Assembly: GCA_028284195.1 (NCBI GenBank)
Contig: JANQSE010000006.1
Span: 186,001-250,000 of the forward strand
Length of the DNA stretch: 64,000 bases
From: Balneola sp.
GTDB lineage: Bacteria; Bacteroidota; Rhodothermia; Balneolales; Balneolaceae
Direction: 5' to 3'
Both the position numbers and the translations under genes were made by a program. The notes beneath the pieces were generated by a model, which worked only from the letters and a program-made list of their open reading frames with translations, had not been told where the DNA came from and ran no database searches. Positions 9,149-16,843 of the stretch are shown in pieces (within the stretch, counting starts at the first letter, position 1; every line of letters starts with the position of its first letter).

Positions 9149-9240
9149 AGTTAACGGTTACGTTTGCTAAAATTAAATTTGTTTCAGTTTAGCATTTTCT
9201 CTGCCATTACTAATACAAAATGCTTTAAGGCGTCTTGTCA
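9149..9240 (-). repeat. Possible degenerate attC-like site with inverted repeats
   Basis: The plus-strand AGTTAAC at 9149-9155 (minus GTTAACT) matches the GTTRRRY box at 6 of 7 positions and sits 12 bases before the SH3-type gene. Inside are an exact inverted repeat, AGCATTTT at 9191-9198 against AAAATGCT at 9217-9224, and a GCTAAA/TTTAGC pair. The opposite outer box, near the methyltransferase stop, is poor. It may be an eroded attC, or the inverted repeat may simply help end transcription of the methyltransferase gene. Confidence 0.25.
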
Positions 9241-9939
9241 ATCTTGAGTTTGGAAAATAAAAAAATCTGCGTACGATGAAATATCATTGTTTCCATTAAA
9301 TGGGTACTTGTTAGGTATATGTTCTATCAGTTTAAAACTAGGAGCATTTTTTTCAACCCAGTTTGTGAATTTTCGATGTTTTACGTGGTCAGCAACGTTA
9401 TTATTTTTATGCTCATCCTCATTTGAGGAATAAATTAATACATACTTTTTTGAGGAAGAGAATAGCTTCTCCATATAGTCAAAATAGGCAGCATCTTCAA
9501 TTAAGTGATAAATAACATCTAGGCTTAGTGCAAGGTCTGCTTTTTCCTGATCGTATGCTTCCAATAATTCAAATCGTTTTGTGGGATCAGATTTGTAAAC
9601 TTTACGGCACCTGTTTACAACTGTTTGACTTACATCAAAACCAATGTATGATTTAAAATTGAAGTACGTTAGTTGATTTCCATCTCCACTGCCAAATTCT
9701 ATGACTGTTTCTATATTTTTTTTCTTAACAAATTCATTAATCACTTCAGCTTTAAATTCGGCTAGAATATTATAAGAACCTGCTCCGGAATCACCTCCCA
9801 ACCTATATCTGTTTTCCCAATACTCACCTGATGTTCTAAATTTTGGAATGCCATATATTTTTCGGTACAAATACATTGCGATATCTCCCAAAATTGGGAT
9901 TTTCTTAATCGCACTTTTAGTTTTTTCGTAGTTAATCAT
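9238..9939 (-). CDS. Class I SAM-dependent methyltransferase
   Basis: A 233-residue protein. Motif I, VIEFGSGDGNQ, is near residues 79-89, followed by GFDVS (acidic motif II) and LALSLDVIYHLIED, the usual core of small-molecule methyltransferases. The N-terminal 60 residues (KKIPILGDIAMYLYRKIYG) are like those of methyltransferases found in polysaccharide and capsule clusters. The substrate is unknown. It lies alone between two attC-like elements on the minus strand, away from any obvious pathway genes, as cassette genes usually do. Confidence 0.8.
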   Translation of the reverse strand: MINYEKTKSAIKKIPILGDIAMYLYRKIYGIPKFRTSGEYWENRYRLGGDSGAGSYNILAEFKAEVINEFVKKKNIETVIEFGSGDGNQLTYFNFKSYIGFDVSQTVVNRCRKVYKSDPTKRFELLEAYDQEKADLALSLDVIYHLIEDAAYFDYMEKLFSSSKKYVLIYSSNEDEHKNNNVADHVKHRKFTNWVEKNAPSFKLIEHIPNKYPFNGNNDISSYADFFIFQTQD

Positions 9940-9960
9940 TTTTTTAAATGTGTTTATAAT

Positions 9961-10055
9961 GATTTACGATGCGCCGGGCTAAGTTCAATTTGAATATAGG
10001 GAGGGTTGAGATGAGTTGCTTTGCAGCTCCTGAACTTAACCCAGCCACGTTGAAG
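9961..10055 (-). repeat. attC-like repeat, copy 1 (downstream of DoxX-like gene)
   Basis: The 66-base core at 9977-10042 is identical at 61 of 66 positions to copy 2 at 10568-10633, in the same orientation. The core begins GGCTAAGTTCA and ends TGAACTTAACCC, so its ends form an inverted repeat. The outer plus-strand box GTTGAAG (10049-10055) fits GTTRRRY at 6 of 7. The other outer box, GATTTAC (9961-9967), is degenerate. The pair of copies encloses the DoxX-like gene like attC sites around a gene cassette. Confidence 0.45.
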
Positions 10056-10118
10056 ATGAAGAGTGGAGCGAATTCATCTTTAAATGGTTTGGATATGAGT
10101 AGTAGGCGAAGATAGAGC

Positions 10119-10499
10119 CTATTGTTGTTTATGTAATGTTGTGTGCTGTTTTTTTTCAGAAAAGTAAGAAACAAGTAATAATACAAGTCCAACTAATGCA
10201 GGAACAAATCCCCCATCATCAGCGTTAATGTGTGCTAATCCTGCAAGTACCAGATCAAAGAAAAATCCCGCATATGCCCATTCTTTTAAAACTTGTGATT
10301 TTTTTGTCCATATTGCGATTAGACCCAAGATTTTAGCTATTGCTAATGGGTAAATAATATAAGTAGGATAACCCAGACTGGTGAAAACCTCGCTTACCAT
10401 TTCATAATTAATGAAATACATGCCCGCGGAAAAAAGCATCAAGACAGTTATTAATCCCGTTGATGCCCAATAAACTATTTTGTCTCTGTTATTACTCAT
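10119..10499 (-). CDS. DoxX-like family membrane protein
   Basis: A 126-residue protein with four hydrophobic spans (about 10-28, 44-62, 72-90, 97-113). The pattern LFSAGMYF...LGYPTYIIYPLAIAKILGLIAI and FFFDLVLAGLAH is typical of the DoxX-like (PF13564) family. Members are small quinone- or redox-associated membrane proteins of unclear biochemical role. It is enclosed by two near-identical 66-base repeats and looks like an independent single-gene unit, although its neighbours upstream also encode small four-helix membrane proteins. Confidence 0.8.
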   Translation of the reverse strand: MSNNRDKIVYWASTGLITVLMLFSAGMYFINYEMVSEVFTSLGYPTYIIYPLAIAKILGLIAIWTKKSQVLKEWAYAGFFFDLVLAGLAHINADDGGFVPALVGLVLLLVSYFSEKKQHTTLHKQQ

Positions 10500-10553
10500 T
10501 TGTTTTGTTATTTAGGTTGTAGAATTCAAGTTACTAATTGTTTTTTCAGTTGC

Positions 10554-10645
10554 ATACAACGTGGTCAGGCTAAGTTCAATTTAAATATAGGGAGGGTTGA
10601 GGTGAGTTGCTCTGCAGCTCCTGAACGTAGCCCGGCATGCTGCTA
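10554..10645 (-). repeat. attC-like repeat, copy 2 (upstream of DoxX-like gene)
   Basis: This is the second copy of the 66-base core (10568-10633). The outer plus-strand box ATACAAC at 10554-10560, followed by G, matches RYYYAAC at 6 of 7, while the far box is degenerate. The arms CAACGTGG (10557-10564) here and CCACGTTG (10045-10052) in copy 1 are exact reverse complements and both face the DoxX-like gene. The differing outer flanks are also complementary to each other (GCGCCGGG against CCCGGCATGC, approximate). Confidence 0.45.
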
Positions 10646-10652
10646 CCGGTTT

Positions 10653-11078
10653 TCAACTCAATTGTATTATCAACCCCGCCAGCCCGATAGTCAAACACAA
10701 AGGTGAAAACAACTTTGTATCTGCTCTGCCAAATCTGGTTTGTTTTACTTTCTTAAAAAACCCAACATATTTAAATTCGCCGATAGCCCTTAGTATAAAA
10801 ACAGCGGGAATTACCCATCTTACGTACTTTAAAATGTATTCGTATTGATTGAAATCAATAAGCCCTGATTTGGCTAAGTAAACAATTCCAAAAACAAGCA
10901 GCACCGTTCCAACGATTACAGTTTCTGTCTTTCCTGGATTTAATACTCTTGCACCTTCTTCATTAGTAGGCAAGGAAGAATCAAATCCCCACTGACCTCC
11001 AAGTGCCCAAAAAATATGGATTCCGCCTAGCAAGAAGAAAGTGGTGGTTAGCATAAAAGATAGTATGTATGGTGTCAT
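10653..11078 (-). CDS. DUF3995 family membrane protein
   Basis: A 141-residue protein with four predicted membrane spans. The conserved block GIHIFWALGGQWGFDSSLPTNEEG near residues 19-43 identifies DUF3995, a family of unknown function. It overlaps the stop of the upstream flavin monooxygenase by four bases (ATGA type), so the two are almost certainly translated together. It may act as a membrane partner or be protective, but the sequence does not say which. Confidence 0.8.
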   Translation of the reverse strand: MTPYILSFMLTTTFFLLGGIHIFWALGGQWGFDSSLPTNEEGARVLNPGKTETVIVGTVLLVFGIVYLAKSGLIDFNQYEYILKYVRWVIPAVFILRAIGEFKYVGFFKKVKQTRFGRADTKLFSPLCLTIGLAGLIIQLS

Positions 11079-12202
11079 ACGCTGGCTAGTTGAAATATCT
11101 GTCTTGATTGCCTTCTATTGACGACTTTTGGCGTGATTTGCATGGCAAAGTTTCTCAGGCTTATCAATACAGGGTTGGATAAGTGTGCCATTTTTCCTAA
11201 AGCCCAACTGGTATTCGCTACTTTGTGGGCTTTGGGCATTCTATGCTTTTGATAGTTTTGAAAAGCTTCGTTGGGCGCGCATTTACTCAAATCTTCGGAT
11301 AGTACATAGGCGTCTTCAATGGCCTGACAGGCTCCTTGCCCCATATTGGGTGTAGTGGCGTGGGCGGCATCTCCAATTAAACACACCCCGTCTTGATACC
11401 AGGTATTTGTCGGTTTTAGATCGGCTATTTCGGCAGTATGAATTTGGTTTTTTGGTGTTGCACCAATGAGTTCGTTTACAATGGGTGCATATTTATTGAA
11501 GTACCCATCAATTTCTTTCAGATCAAACTCTTTGATTGATTGTTTGAATGATTTTAACGCATACCAATATACTTTTTGAGGAGCTATTTGCACGAATCCG
11601 AACCGGTCTGCTTTTCCCCAGGCTTCATTCAGTTCGTTTTTATAAGCATTGGGAAGCTCAAAATCTGCTATCCCTCTCCAGCAAATTTGCTTCGCTTTTC
11701 TGGTCTTGTTGTTAGGAAACAGTTTTTGTCTTACGGTAGAGTTTAACCCGTCCGCACCAATGACTATATCTGAATGTATAGATTCTGAATGATCGAATAC
11801 AAGCTGATATTGATTGCCGGATCGTTTTATATCGATCAATTTATGATCCAGGAAGATTTGGGTGGACTGAAGCTGGTTGACTAAAATTTGCTGGAGCGTT
11901 CCCCTGTGAATGGCTACATTCTTCACCTTATGTTTTTGCTCAAAGTACTTCAAATCCACTTTCGAGATAGGTTTTAAGCTGGCTTTGGTGATATTCATTG
12001 AGGAAACAGTATTGCCGTTTTCTTCAATTTTAATCCCAAGTTTGTCATACACCTGCATAGCATTGTTGGCAAGTAGTATTCCTGCGCCTACAGGTTTTAA
12101 TTCCGGAGATTGTTCAAATATCCTGACGTTGATTCCTTTTTGTTCTAACGCAATTGCTGTGGTTAATCCTCCAATTCCTGCTCCTATGATATCTATGGTC
12201 AT
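11075..12202 (-). CDS. FAD-dependent aromatic-type monooxygenase
   Basis: A 375-residue flavoprotein of the UbiH/salicylate hydroxylase (PF01494) group. It shows the dinucleotide-binding GAGIGGLTTAIALEQKG at residues 7-23, a GADGLNS motif in the middle and the second FAD motif GDAAHATTPNMGQGACQAIEDA. It would use NAD(P)H and oxygen to hydroxylate an unknown substrate; TetX-like tetracycline-modifying enzymes belong to the same fold group. It overlaps the DUF3995 gene downstream and follows the DUF4345 gene, with a WYL regulator further upstream. Confidence 0.85.
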   Translation of the reverse strand: MTIDIIGAGIGGLTTAIALEQKGINVRIFEQSPELKPVGAGILLANNAMQVYDKLGIKIEENGNTVSSMNITKASLKPISKVDLKYFEQKHKVKNVAIHRGTLQQILVNQLQSTQIFLDHKLIDIKRSGNQYQLVFDHSESIHSDIVIGADGLNSTVRQKLFPNNKTRKAKQICWRGIADFELPNAYKNELNEAWGKADRFGFVQIAPQKVYWYALKSFKQSIKEFDLKEIDGYFNKYAPIVNELIGATPKNQIHTAEIADLKPTNTWYQDGVCLIGDAAHATTPNMGQGACQAIEDAYVLSEDLSKCAPNEAFQNYQKHRMPKAHKVANTSWALGKMAHLSNPVLISLRNFAMQITPKVVNRRQSRQIFQLASV

Positions 12203-12283
12203 TTGCGTTATTTTTAATTGGTGGTAATATCCTCAACTGCAAATAAGTTACTCATTCAAAAAACAACAACCATTATTGATTGT

Positions 12284-12667
12284 TTAAAGAAAAGTAACCA
12301 ACCCAAAAATATTTGCTGCACCTAAAACAAATTCAAACACAATGCCTTGGAGTATTTGTTTATTGGGCTTTCCATCAACAGCTATGCTGATAAATCTGCC
12401 CACTGCAAACCCAACAAAAATCAGCGATGCAACTACGAATGAAGCAAGGGTTAAACCCGGTATAATTGTTCCGAGCGAAATAACGATTCCTCCACAGAGC
12501 ATTACAGCACTTACTCCGCGCATTTCGTTTAACAAATTGACATCGTTTTCCAGTTTAATTCTTGAATTCTTTAAGTACGTTTTTATGGGGTTGGCTAATC
12601 TCATTGCTCCTACAAAGAGCAGCATAAGAGCAGATAATGAAAGGATTATTACCTTGATAATTTCCAT
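12284..12667 (-). CDS. DUF4345 family membrane protein
   Basis: A 127-residue protein with four hydrophobic spans. The motifs LNEMRGVSAVMLCGG, GFAVGRFISIAVDGKP and a C-terminal FEFVLGAANI match DUF4345, a four-helix family of unknown function. On the minus strand a TACCTTTG box lies about 30 bases before its start, so it probably heads a transcript running into the flavin monooxygenase and DUF3995 genes. The WYL regulator gene lies directly upstream. Confidence 0.78.
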   Translation of the reverse strand: MEIIKVIILSLSALMLLFVGAMRLANPIKTYLKNSRIKLENDVNLLNEMRGVSAVMLCGGIVISLGTIIPGLTLASFVVASLIFVGFAVGRFISIAVDGKPNKQILQGIVFEFVLGAANIFGLVTFL

Positions 12668-12695
12668 TTTAAATTGTTTTTGTTTTACGCTAACA

Positions 12696-12703
12696 CAAAG
12701 GTA
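12696..12703 (-). promoter_or_regulatory. TAnnTTTG promoter box for DUF4345/monooxygenase unit
   Basis: Minus-strand TACCTTTG matches the Bacteroidota -7 consensus TAnnTTTG exactly and lies about 30 bases upstream of the DUF4345 start. A TTG lies 14 bases further upstream, which is shorter than the usual gap, so the -33 element is doubtful. Confidence 0.45.
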
Positions 12704-12736
12704 AAACGGATCTGCGACAAGGGTGTGTCAGGGGTG

Positions 12737-13438
12737 CTAAGGTTTTTTTATATAATTTTCGAAGTACTCTTTTAAGGTGAGATTGTGCGGGGTAAATGTT
12801 TCTCTTAAATGGATAATTTTTTCAATGTAGTCGATTCGAAAAGCTCTGAAATCATTTCTCAATCTGCAAAATGCTATAAGCAGAAAGTTACCGTTGATGC
12901 TATAGACAGCAAAAGGCTCAATGGTACGGGTTGTTCGTTTATTTTCGGAAGAATGGTAATCAATTTTGAGGAGCTGAAAATGGATAATGGCGGATTGGAT
13001 CTGCATCAAGTTGTCGCTCGTTTTCTCCTGTTTATTATTGCCACCAAAGTATATTCTGTCTGCCAGTAAATCAGCGTGGCTTTTTTGTGAATACCTTAAA
13101 ATCGATTTTATTTTTTCTATGGCACTCGAAACATTATCGACCAGAGACTGATCTTTGTTTTTAATGATTAACTGTTCTGCAGTTACAAGAGCATTTGCTT
13201 CTTCTTCGGTAAACAAAACGGGGGCGAGGTAATACCCCTCCATAATAGAATATCCTTTGCCATTTTCGGTTACGATGGGGATGCCCGATTTTTCGAGCGT
13301 GCGAATGTCGCGGTAAATAGTGCGTACACTTACGTTGTGTTTTTCGGCCAGGTAGCCTGCTGTAATAATGCTTTTGGATTGCAGCTGAGTAATGATTGCC
13401 GTTAATCTCGAAAGTCTTGATTGTTCTTTCTTTTCCAT
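12737..13438 (-). CDS. YafY-type HTH/WYL transcriptional regulator
   Basis: A 233-residue regulator. Residues 1-60 form a winged helix-turn-helix (SRLTAIITQLQ...GYLAEKHNVSVRTIYRDIRTLEKSGIPI), and a WYL-type ligand-sensing part follows from about 135 (LLKIDYHS...RTIEPFAVY...FLLIAFCR...FRAFRIDYIEKI). It probably controls the DUF4345-monooxygenase-DUF3995 genes that follow on the same strand. This is inferred from adjacency, because the effector and operator are not visible. It is shorter than full-length WYL regulators, lacking the C-terminal extension. Confidence 0.85.
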   Translation of the reverse strand: MEKKEQSRLSRLTAIITQLQSKSIITAGYLAEKHNVSVRTIYRDIRTLEKSGIPIVTENGKGYSIMEGYYLAPVLFTEEEANALVTAEQLIIKNKDQSLVDNVSSAIEKIKSILRYSQKSHADLLADRIYFGGNNKQEKTSDNLMQIQSAIIHFQLLKIDYHSSENKRTTRTIEPFAVYSINGNFLLIAFCRLRNDFRAFRIDYIEKIIHLRETFTPHNLTLKEYFENYIKKP

Positions 13439-13556
13439 TTATCGTGCTTGCTGCCTGAGGCTAATCTTTAGTTAAAGTAAGTATAAGACTGGTTTTTAAT
13501 ATTATTGATCTGATATGTGTGGATGCCTTTCAAAGTATTCAAATAGATGTATTTAT

Positions 13557-14195
13557 TTAATGCTTGTCCTGTACAAGATGTACGGATAATTCCACATCTT
13601 TATCCACTAATGTTTTATCTATCCAATTTCCTCCATAGGCAATATTCCATTTAAAACGATCGAATCGGAACGTTGTGTGAAAAACAGAATCCCTGTGTAT
13701 TGCGGTAAATTGAATGTTTCGTGTAATGTCTTTCATACTAAGATTTCCGGAAACCAATAAACTATCACTTGATAAATATTCAACATCTGTTATGCTAAAA
13801 GTTGAGGTTGGAAATTTCTCAACATCAAAAAAGTCTTCATTATTCATATGCTCGTTGAACTTTTTTCTTTGTAAAGGTTCGTTTTCCGGGATATCAGTTA
13901 CACCAATGGTGGACATATCTGCTACAAAATATCCGCCTTTCAGCTCCCCATGTATGCTTAACAGATAGGCTGATTGTAATTCAAGTTCTCCCTCATGTTT
14001 TCCCATTCCGCGCATTTTTGTTCCTGCCCAGTGGATGGCAGAACCGTACAAATCAATGTGAATGGTATCCGGGTTTACTAAAACCTGAGCAGGTTTTTCG
14101 GCCATTAAAGCGACTTTCTGAGAAGTAGCGTCATACTTGTTTGTACAGGAAAAGAATAACAGCGAAACTGCGAGTATAGAAAGGTATTTCTTCAT
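13557..14195 (-). CDS. YceI-like lipoprotein
   Basis: From the ATG at 14195 the product is about 212 residues. The first residues MKKYLSILAVSLLFFSC form a lipoprotein signal with the lipidated cysteine after FFS, so an in-frame ATG 24 bases upstream is less likely. The rest matches the YceI lipid-binding beta-barrel family (KFPTSTFSITDVEYL..., ...VSGNLSMKDITRNIQF, ...FRFDRFKWNIAYGG). These proteins bind isoprenoid-type lipids in the periplasm. It follows the S10 peptidase gene with a short gap and is probably cotranscribed. Confidence 0.8.
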   Translation of the reverse strand: MKKYLSILAVSLLFFSCTNKYDATSQKVALMAEKPAQVLVNPDTIHIDLYGSAIHWAGTKMRGMGKHEGELELQSAYLLSIHGELKGGYFVADMSTIGVTDIPENEPLQRKKFNEHMNNEDFFDVEKFPTSTFSITDVEYLSSDSLLVSGNLSMKDITRNIQFTAIHRDSVFHTTFRFDRFKWNIAYGGNWIDKTLVDKDVELSVHLVQDKH

Positions 14196-14240
14196 CTCCG
14201 AATATATCGAACTCAACATAGTAAATGAAGGATACGGAGA

Positions 14241-15737
14241 TTAATACTTAGCCGGTGTGCCTTCTTCAGGGATAGTTTTTTGAATGAATTCCCGTACGTC
14301 ATCATTGGCATTTTTCAGGTCTTCAGCCCGCAAGTACATCATGTGCCCACTGCGGTAGCCTTTGAACGAAAACCGATCTCTCATTTTTCCGCCCGGATCA
14401 ATTTGCCACATGGTGTATTTGGCATCAAAATATTTGGTGGCACCATCGTAATATCCGCTTTGGATCATCGTATGGAGAAACGGATTTTGAGCCATTGCCT
14501 GGCGCAGGTTCTCGCCGGTATTATTTCCAGATCTGTCCCAGGGGCCAACCGGGCCAAACATATTGTATTTTATATCGGTTTTGTAATTCAGGTAATTGGC
14601 AAAATAGTGATTGATGGCCGGGGTAAAGGAGTGCAGCCACGAAGTAAGCTCGGAATTAAAATCGGGGCTGTCGCCGCTGTCAGTTTTGTCTAATCCTTTA
14701 TACCGTGAATCTAATCTGCCAATAGTATGGCCTTCATCCCGGAGCAGTTCTTTCCAGAAAAAGGCAGTAGGAACATCCAGGTTATATTGCAGAATCGCTT
14801 TTTTGGAAATCCCTGAAAAACGGGCCATTTGTTCTGCAGCCTGCTCGCGCTCACCATCCGAAATGAATCCACCTTTGGCAAGTACAGGCATTAGTTCATT
14901 AAGTGCATAATCCTCTGCCATAGGTAGCACATCCAGTAAATCTTTGGATTGCAGATCAGATGGTAGTTTTTTGTGGTACCATGCGGCCGCAGTAAAATAG
15001 GGGAGGCGAAGAGATGCTCCTAACGGGCCTTCTCGCCGGCGTTGAGCAGTGTGGATGCCTAACTCGGTAGGAGAAACTAAAATCACACCGTTCAAATACA
15101 TCCATTGCCGGTTTTGAAGTGCAAGAGCAAGCCCGGAAACACGAGTAGTGCCATAGCTTTCACCAATCAGGTATTTGGGCGATCTCCAACGGTTCACTCG
15201 TGTTACAAATGTATTAATCCATTCTGCGAGGTAAGTGATATCCTGGTTTACTCCAAAAAACTGTTTGCGATCGGCTTCTTCATCAATAATTCGGGAATAT
15301 CCGGTGTTTACTGGATTTACAAATACGATATCAGCCACATCCAGAACAGAATGCGGATTGTCTTTTACACCGTATGGTTGAATGGGAAACCCTTCGTCAT
15401 CAATTCGCAAAACTTTCGGCCCTGTGTAGGCAAGGTGCATCCAAACAGAGGCAGAACCCGGCCCGCCGTTAAAGGAGATCATTAAAGGGCGGCGGCGATT
15501 ATCTTTCACATCCGTACGTTCGTAGTAGGTATAGTGTACAGCGGCAATGGCTTTGCCGTCATCGTTCCACACGGGTTGTGTTCCCGTGGTTGCTTTATAT
15601 GGAACCCGTTTGTTTTTGATGGTTACTTCGTGCGTAGTGGTTACGGCTTCGTCTTCCGGAATGGTTCGTTGAAAGGCGAGCACAGCAGTTGAGGAAAAAA
15701 TCAGAAGTACAAACAGGGATAAAGAAAATCGTTTCAT
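14241..15737 (-). CDS. Serine carboxypeptidase-like protein, peptidase family S10
   Basis: A 498-residue protein with a signal peptide (about 1-21, ending VLAFQ). The alpha/beta-hydrolase S10 signatures are complete: the oxyanion-hole FNGGPGSASVW at 89-99, the nucleophile GESYGTT with Ser194, Asp431 in SGYYDGATKYF and His465 in YRSGHMMYL. Secreted S10 enzymes remove C-terminal amino acids from peptides at acidic pH. Its bacterial role is probably nutrition. On the minus strand a GTTAGCC box lies about 20 bases before its start, the same sequence as before the DUF2927 gene. Confidence 0.9.
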   Translation of the reverse strand: MKRFSLSLFVLLIFSSTAVLAFQRTIPEDEAVTTTHEVTIKNKRVPYKATTGTQPVWNDDGKAIAAVHYTYYERTDVKDNRRRPLMISFNGGPGSASVWMHLAYTGPKVLRIDDEGFPIQPYGVKDNPHSVLDVADIVFVNPVNTGYSRIIDEEADRKQFFGVNQDITYLAEWINTFVTRVNRWRSPKYLIGESYGTTRVSGLALALQNRQWMYLNGVILVSPTELGIHTAQRRREGPLGASLRLPYFTAAAWYHKKLPSDLQSKDLLDVLPMAEDYALNELMPVLAKGGFISDGEREQAAEQMARFSGISKKAILQYNLDVPTAFFWKELLRDEGHTIGRLDSRYKGLDKTDSGDSPDFNSELTSWLHSFTPAINHYFANYLNYKTDIKYNMFGPVGPWDRSGNNTGENLRQAMAQNPFLHTMIQSGYYDGATKYFDAKYTMWQIDPGGKMRDRFSFKGYRSGHMMYLRAEDLKNANDDVREFIQKTIPEEGTPAKY

Positions 15738-16079
15738 AAAGTGTTAGTTGGTTTTGGCTAACGATAGGGGATGGAGAAGAGATTTTCCGTAAAAAGTTGT
15801 TTGGGCGAGCTCGTTTTGAGCAATCATAACCAGATCAGGCGTGCTTTTAAACTTCTCGTTATTGAGCAATGAGCTGATTTATCCTTCAATTTGATTCTGT
15901 TTGTCTGGCATTCCACAGTGCAATTGTTGATGCTGTAAAAAAGAGCACTAAAATAAGATTTAAGTAATCTCCGCATATTATGGTAAAAATATTGCCAGAC
16001 AATTTTTTGCAGATAAAACCTTGCATCAAAAAAGGTATGAGTGGGAAAAAAGAATCATCCATCTTTTGTTAAGCACTTC
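15738..16079. other. 342-base gene-free stretch, possible eroded attC at its left end
   Basis: No convincing reading frame is found on either strand. The left end carries GGCTAACG (15757-15764; minus CGTTAGCC), which recurs exactly at 16791-16798 before the DUF2927 start. A possible partner box, minus ATAACGAGAAG, lies near 15850. AGAAG and CTTCTC words could form the inner arms of an attC of about 100 bases, but this is weak. The remaining 200 bases show nothing recognisable and may be a decayed gene. Confidence 0.3.
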
Positions 16080-16772
16080 TTATTGCTCTTCCAACAATAT
16101 ATTCCTCAACACCTTATCTGCTTGGCTTTCATTAAGGCCGATTCTCATTTCCGGATGATACAATAGCCGGATCAGGTCTTTATCAATTTGTGCATATTCA
16201 GTTACCTTCGTAGAAAAGGCCTGCTGAAAGATGCTTTCCGAAAACAACGGTGAATCTTTTGCCAGGCCTAAGGATTGTGTCAGCTCTTCTCTAAGCAGAT
16301 GTTTTTGCTCTGTTGAATCGGCTCTGAAAATATCTACATACATATAGCCTCTGAATAGTTCGTTTTCGCCATTCCAAAAAATGCTAAATAGGCCAAAATT
16401 AGCTGCAACAAGGTTCGACTGTGATGGAAATATTTCTGCATAAGAACTTCCGGAGCCAAAATAGATATAGTAGTTAGATTGAAGGGTGTCATCCACTACC
16501 TCAATTGTAAAACCTGTGGTAGATAAATCGTTAATCTCGTTGATTATTATATCCAATTCTGAAAGAAGTTCTGGTGTGGGGCTTCCTCCAACAAATATTC
16601 TCATATCACTTGTCCATCTTCTTGTTATCTCGCTTACATCACCAAACTCAAAACCTAAAGCCACATCTTTAAAATAATCGACAACACTTGAATTATATTC
16701 AGTAAGGCGGTCATCTTTTGAGCATGAGAATATGGACCAGTTAACGATCAGCAGAAATACAGCTGTTTTCAT
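16080..16772 (-). CDS. DUF2927-type lipoprotein
   Basis: Translated from the ATG at 16772, the protein is about 230 residues and begins with a lipoprotein signal, MKTAVFLLIVNWSIFSC. An in-frame ATG 48 bases upstream would put extra hydrophilic residues before the signal and is disfavoured. The block HLLREELTQSLGLAKDSPLF near the C-terminal third resembles the core of DUF2927, a family of secreted proteins with a putative protease-like EExxQ motif. Function unknown. It sits between two copies of GGCTAACG and may be a cassette gene. Confidence 0.65.
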   Translation of the reverse strand: MKTAVFLLIVNWSIFSCSKDDRLTEYNSSVVDYFKDVALGFEFGDVSEITRRWTSDMRIFVGGSPTPELLSELDIIINEINDLSTTGFTIEVVDDTLQSNYYIYFGSGSSYAEIFPSQSNLVAANFGLFSIFWNGENELFRGYMYVDIFRADSTEQKHLLREELTQSLGLAKDSPLFSESIFQQAFSTKVTEYAQIDKDLIRLLYHPEMRIGLNESQADKVLRNILLEEQ

Positions 16773-16843
16773 TGTTTGCTTTTTTATACCGGCTAACGTT
16801 AGTTTAAATAAACTATTCATTTATACCATATAATTAAGGGCTA

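Noticed and set aside
9944-10192. 82-codon minus-strand frame across the repeat copy 1 and the end of the DoxX-like gene
   Set aside because: It runs through the repeat in a different frame from DoxX and has no domain; the repeat itself explains the open frame.
8265-16843. Prophage or transposon as the explanation for the accessory region
   Set aside because: No transposase, integrase, terminal inverted repeats of an IS element or phage structural genes are found. The repeats have attC-like architecture instead.
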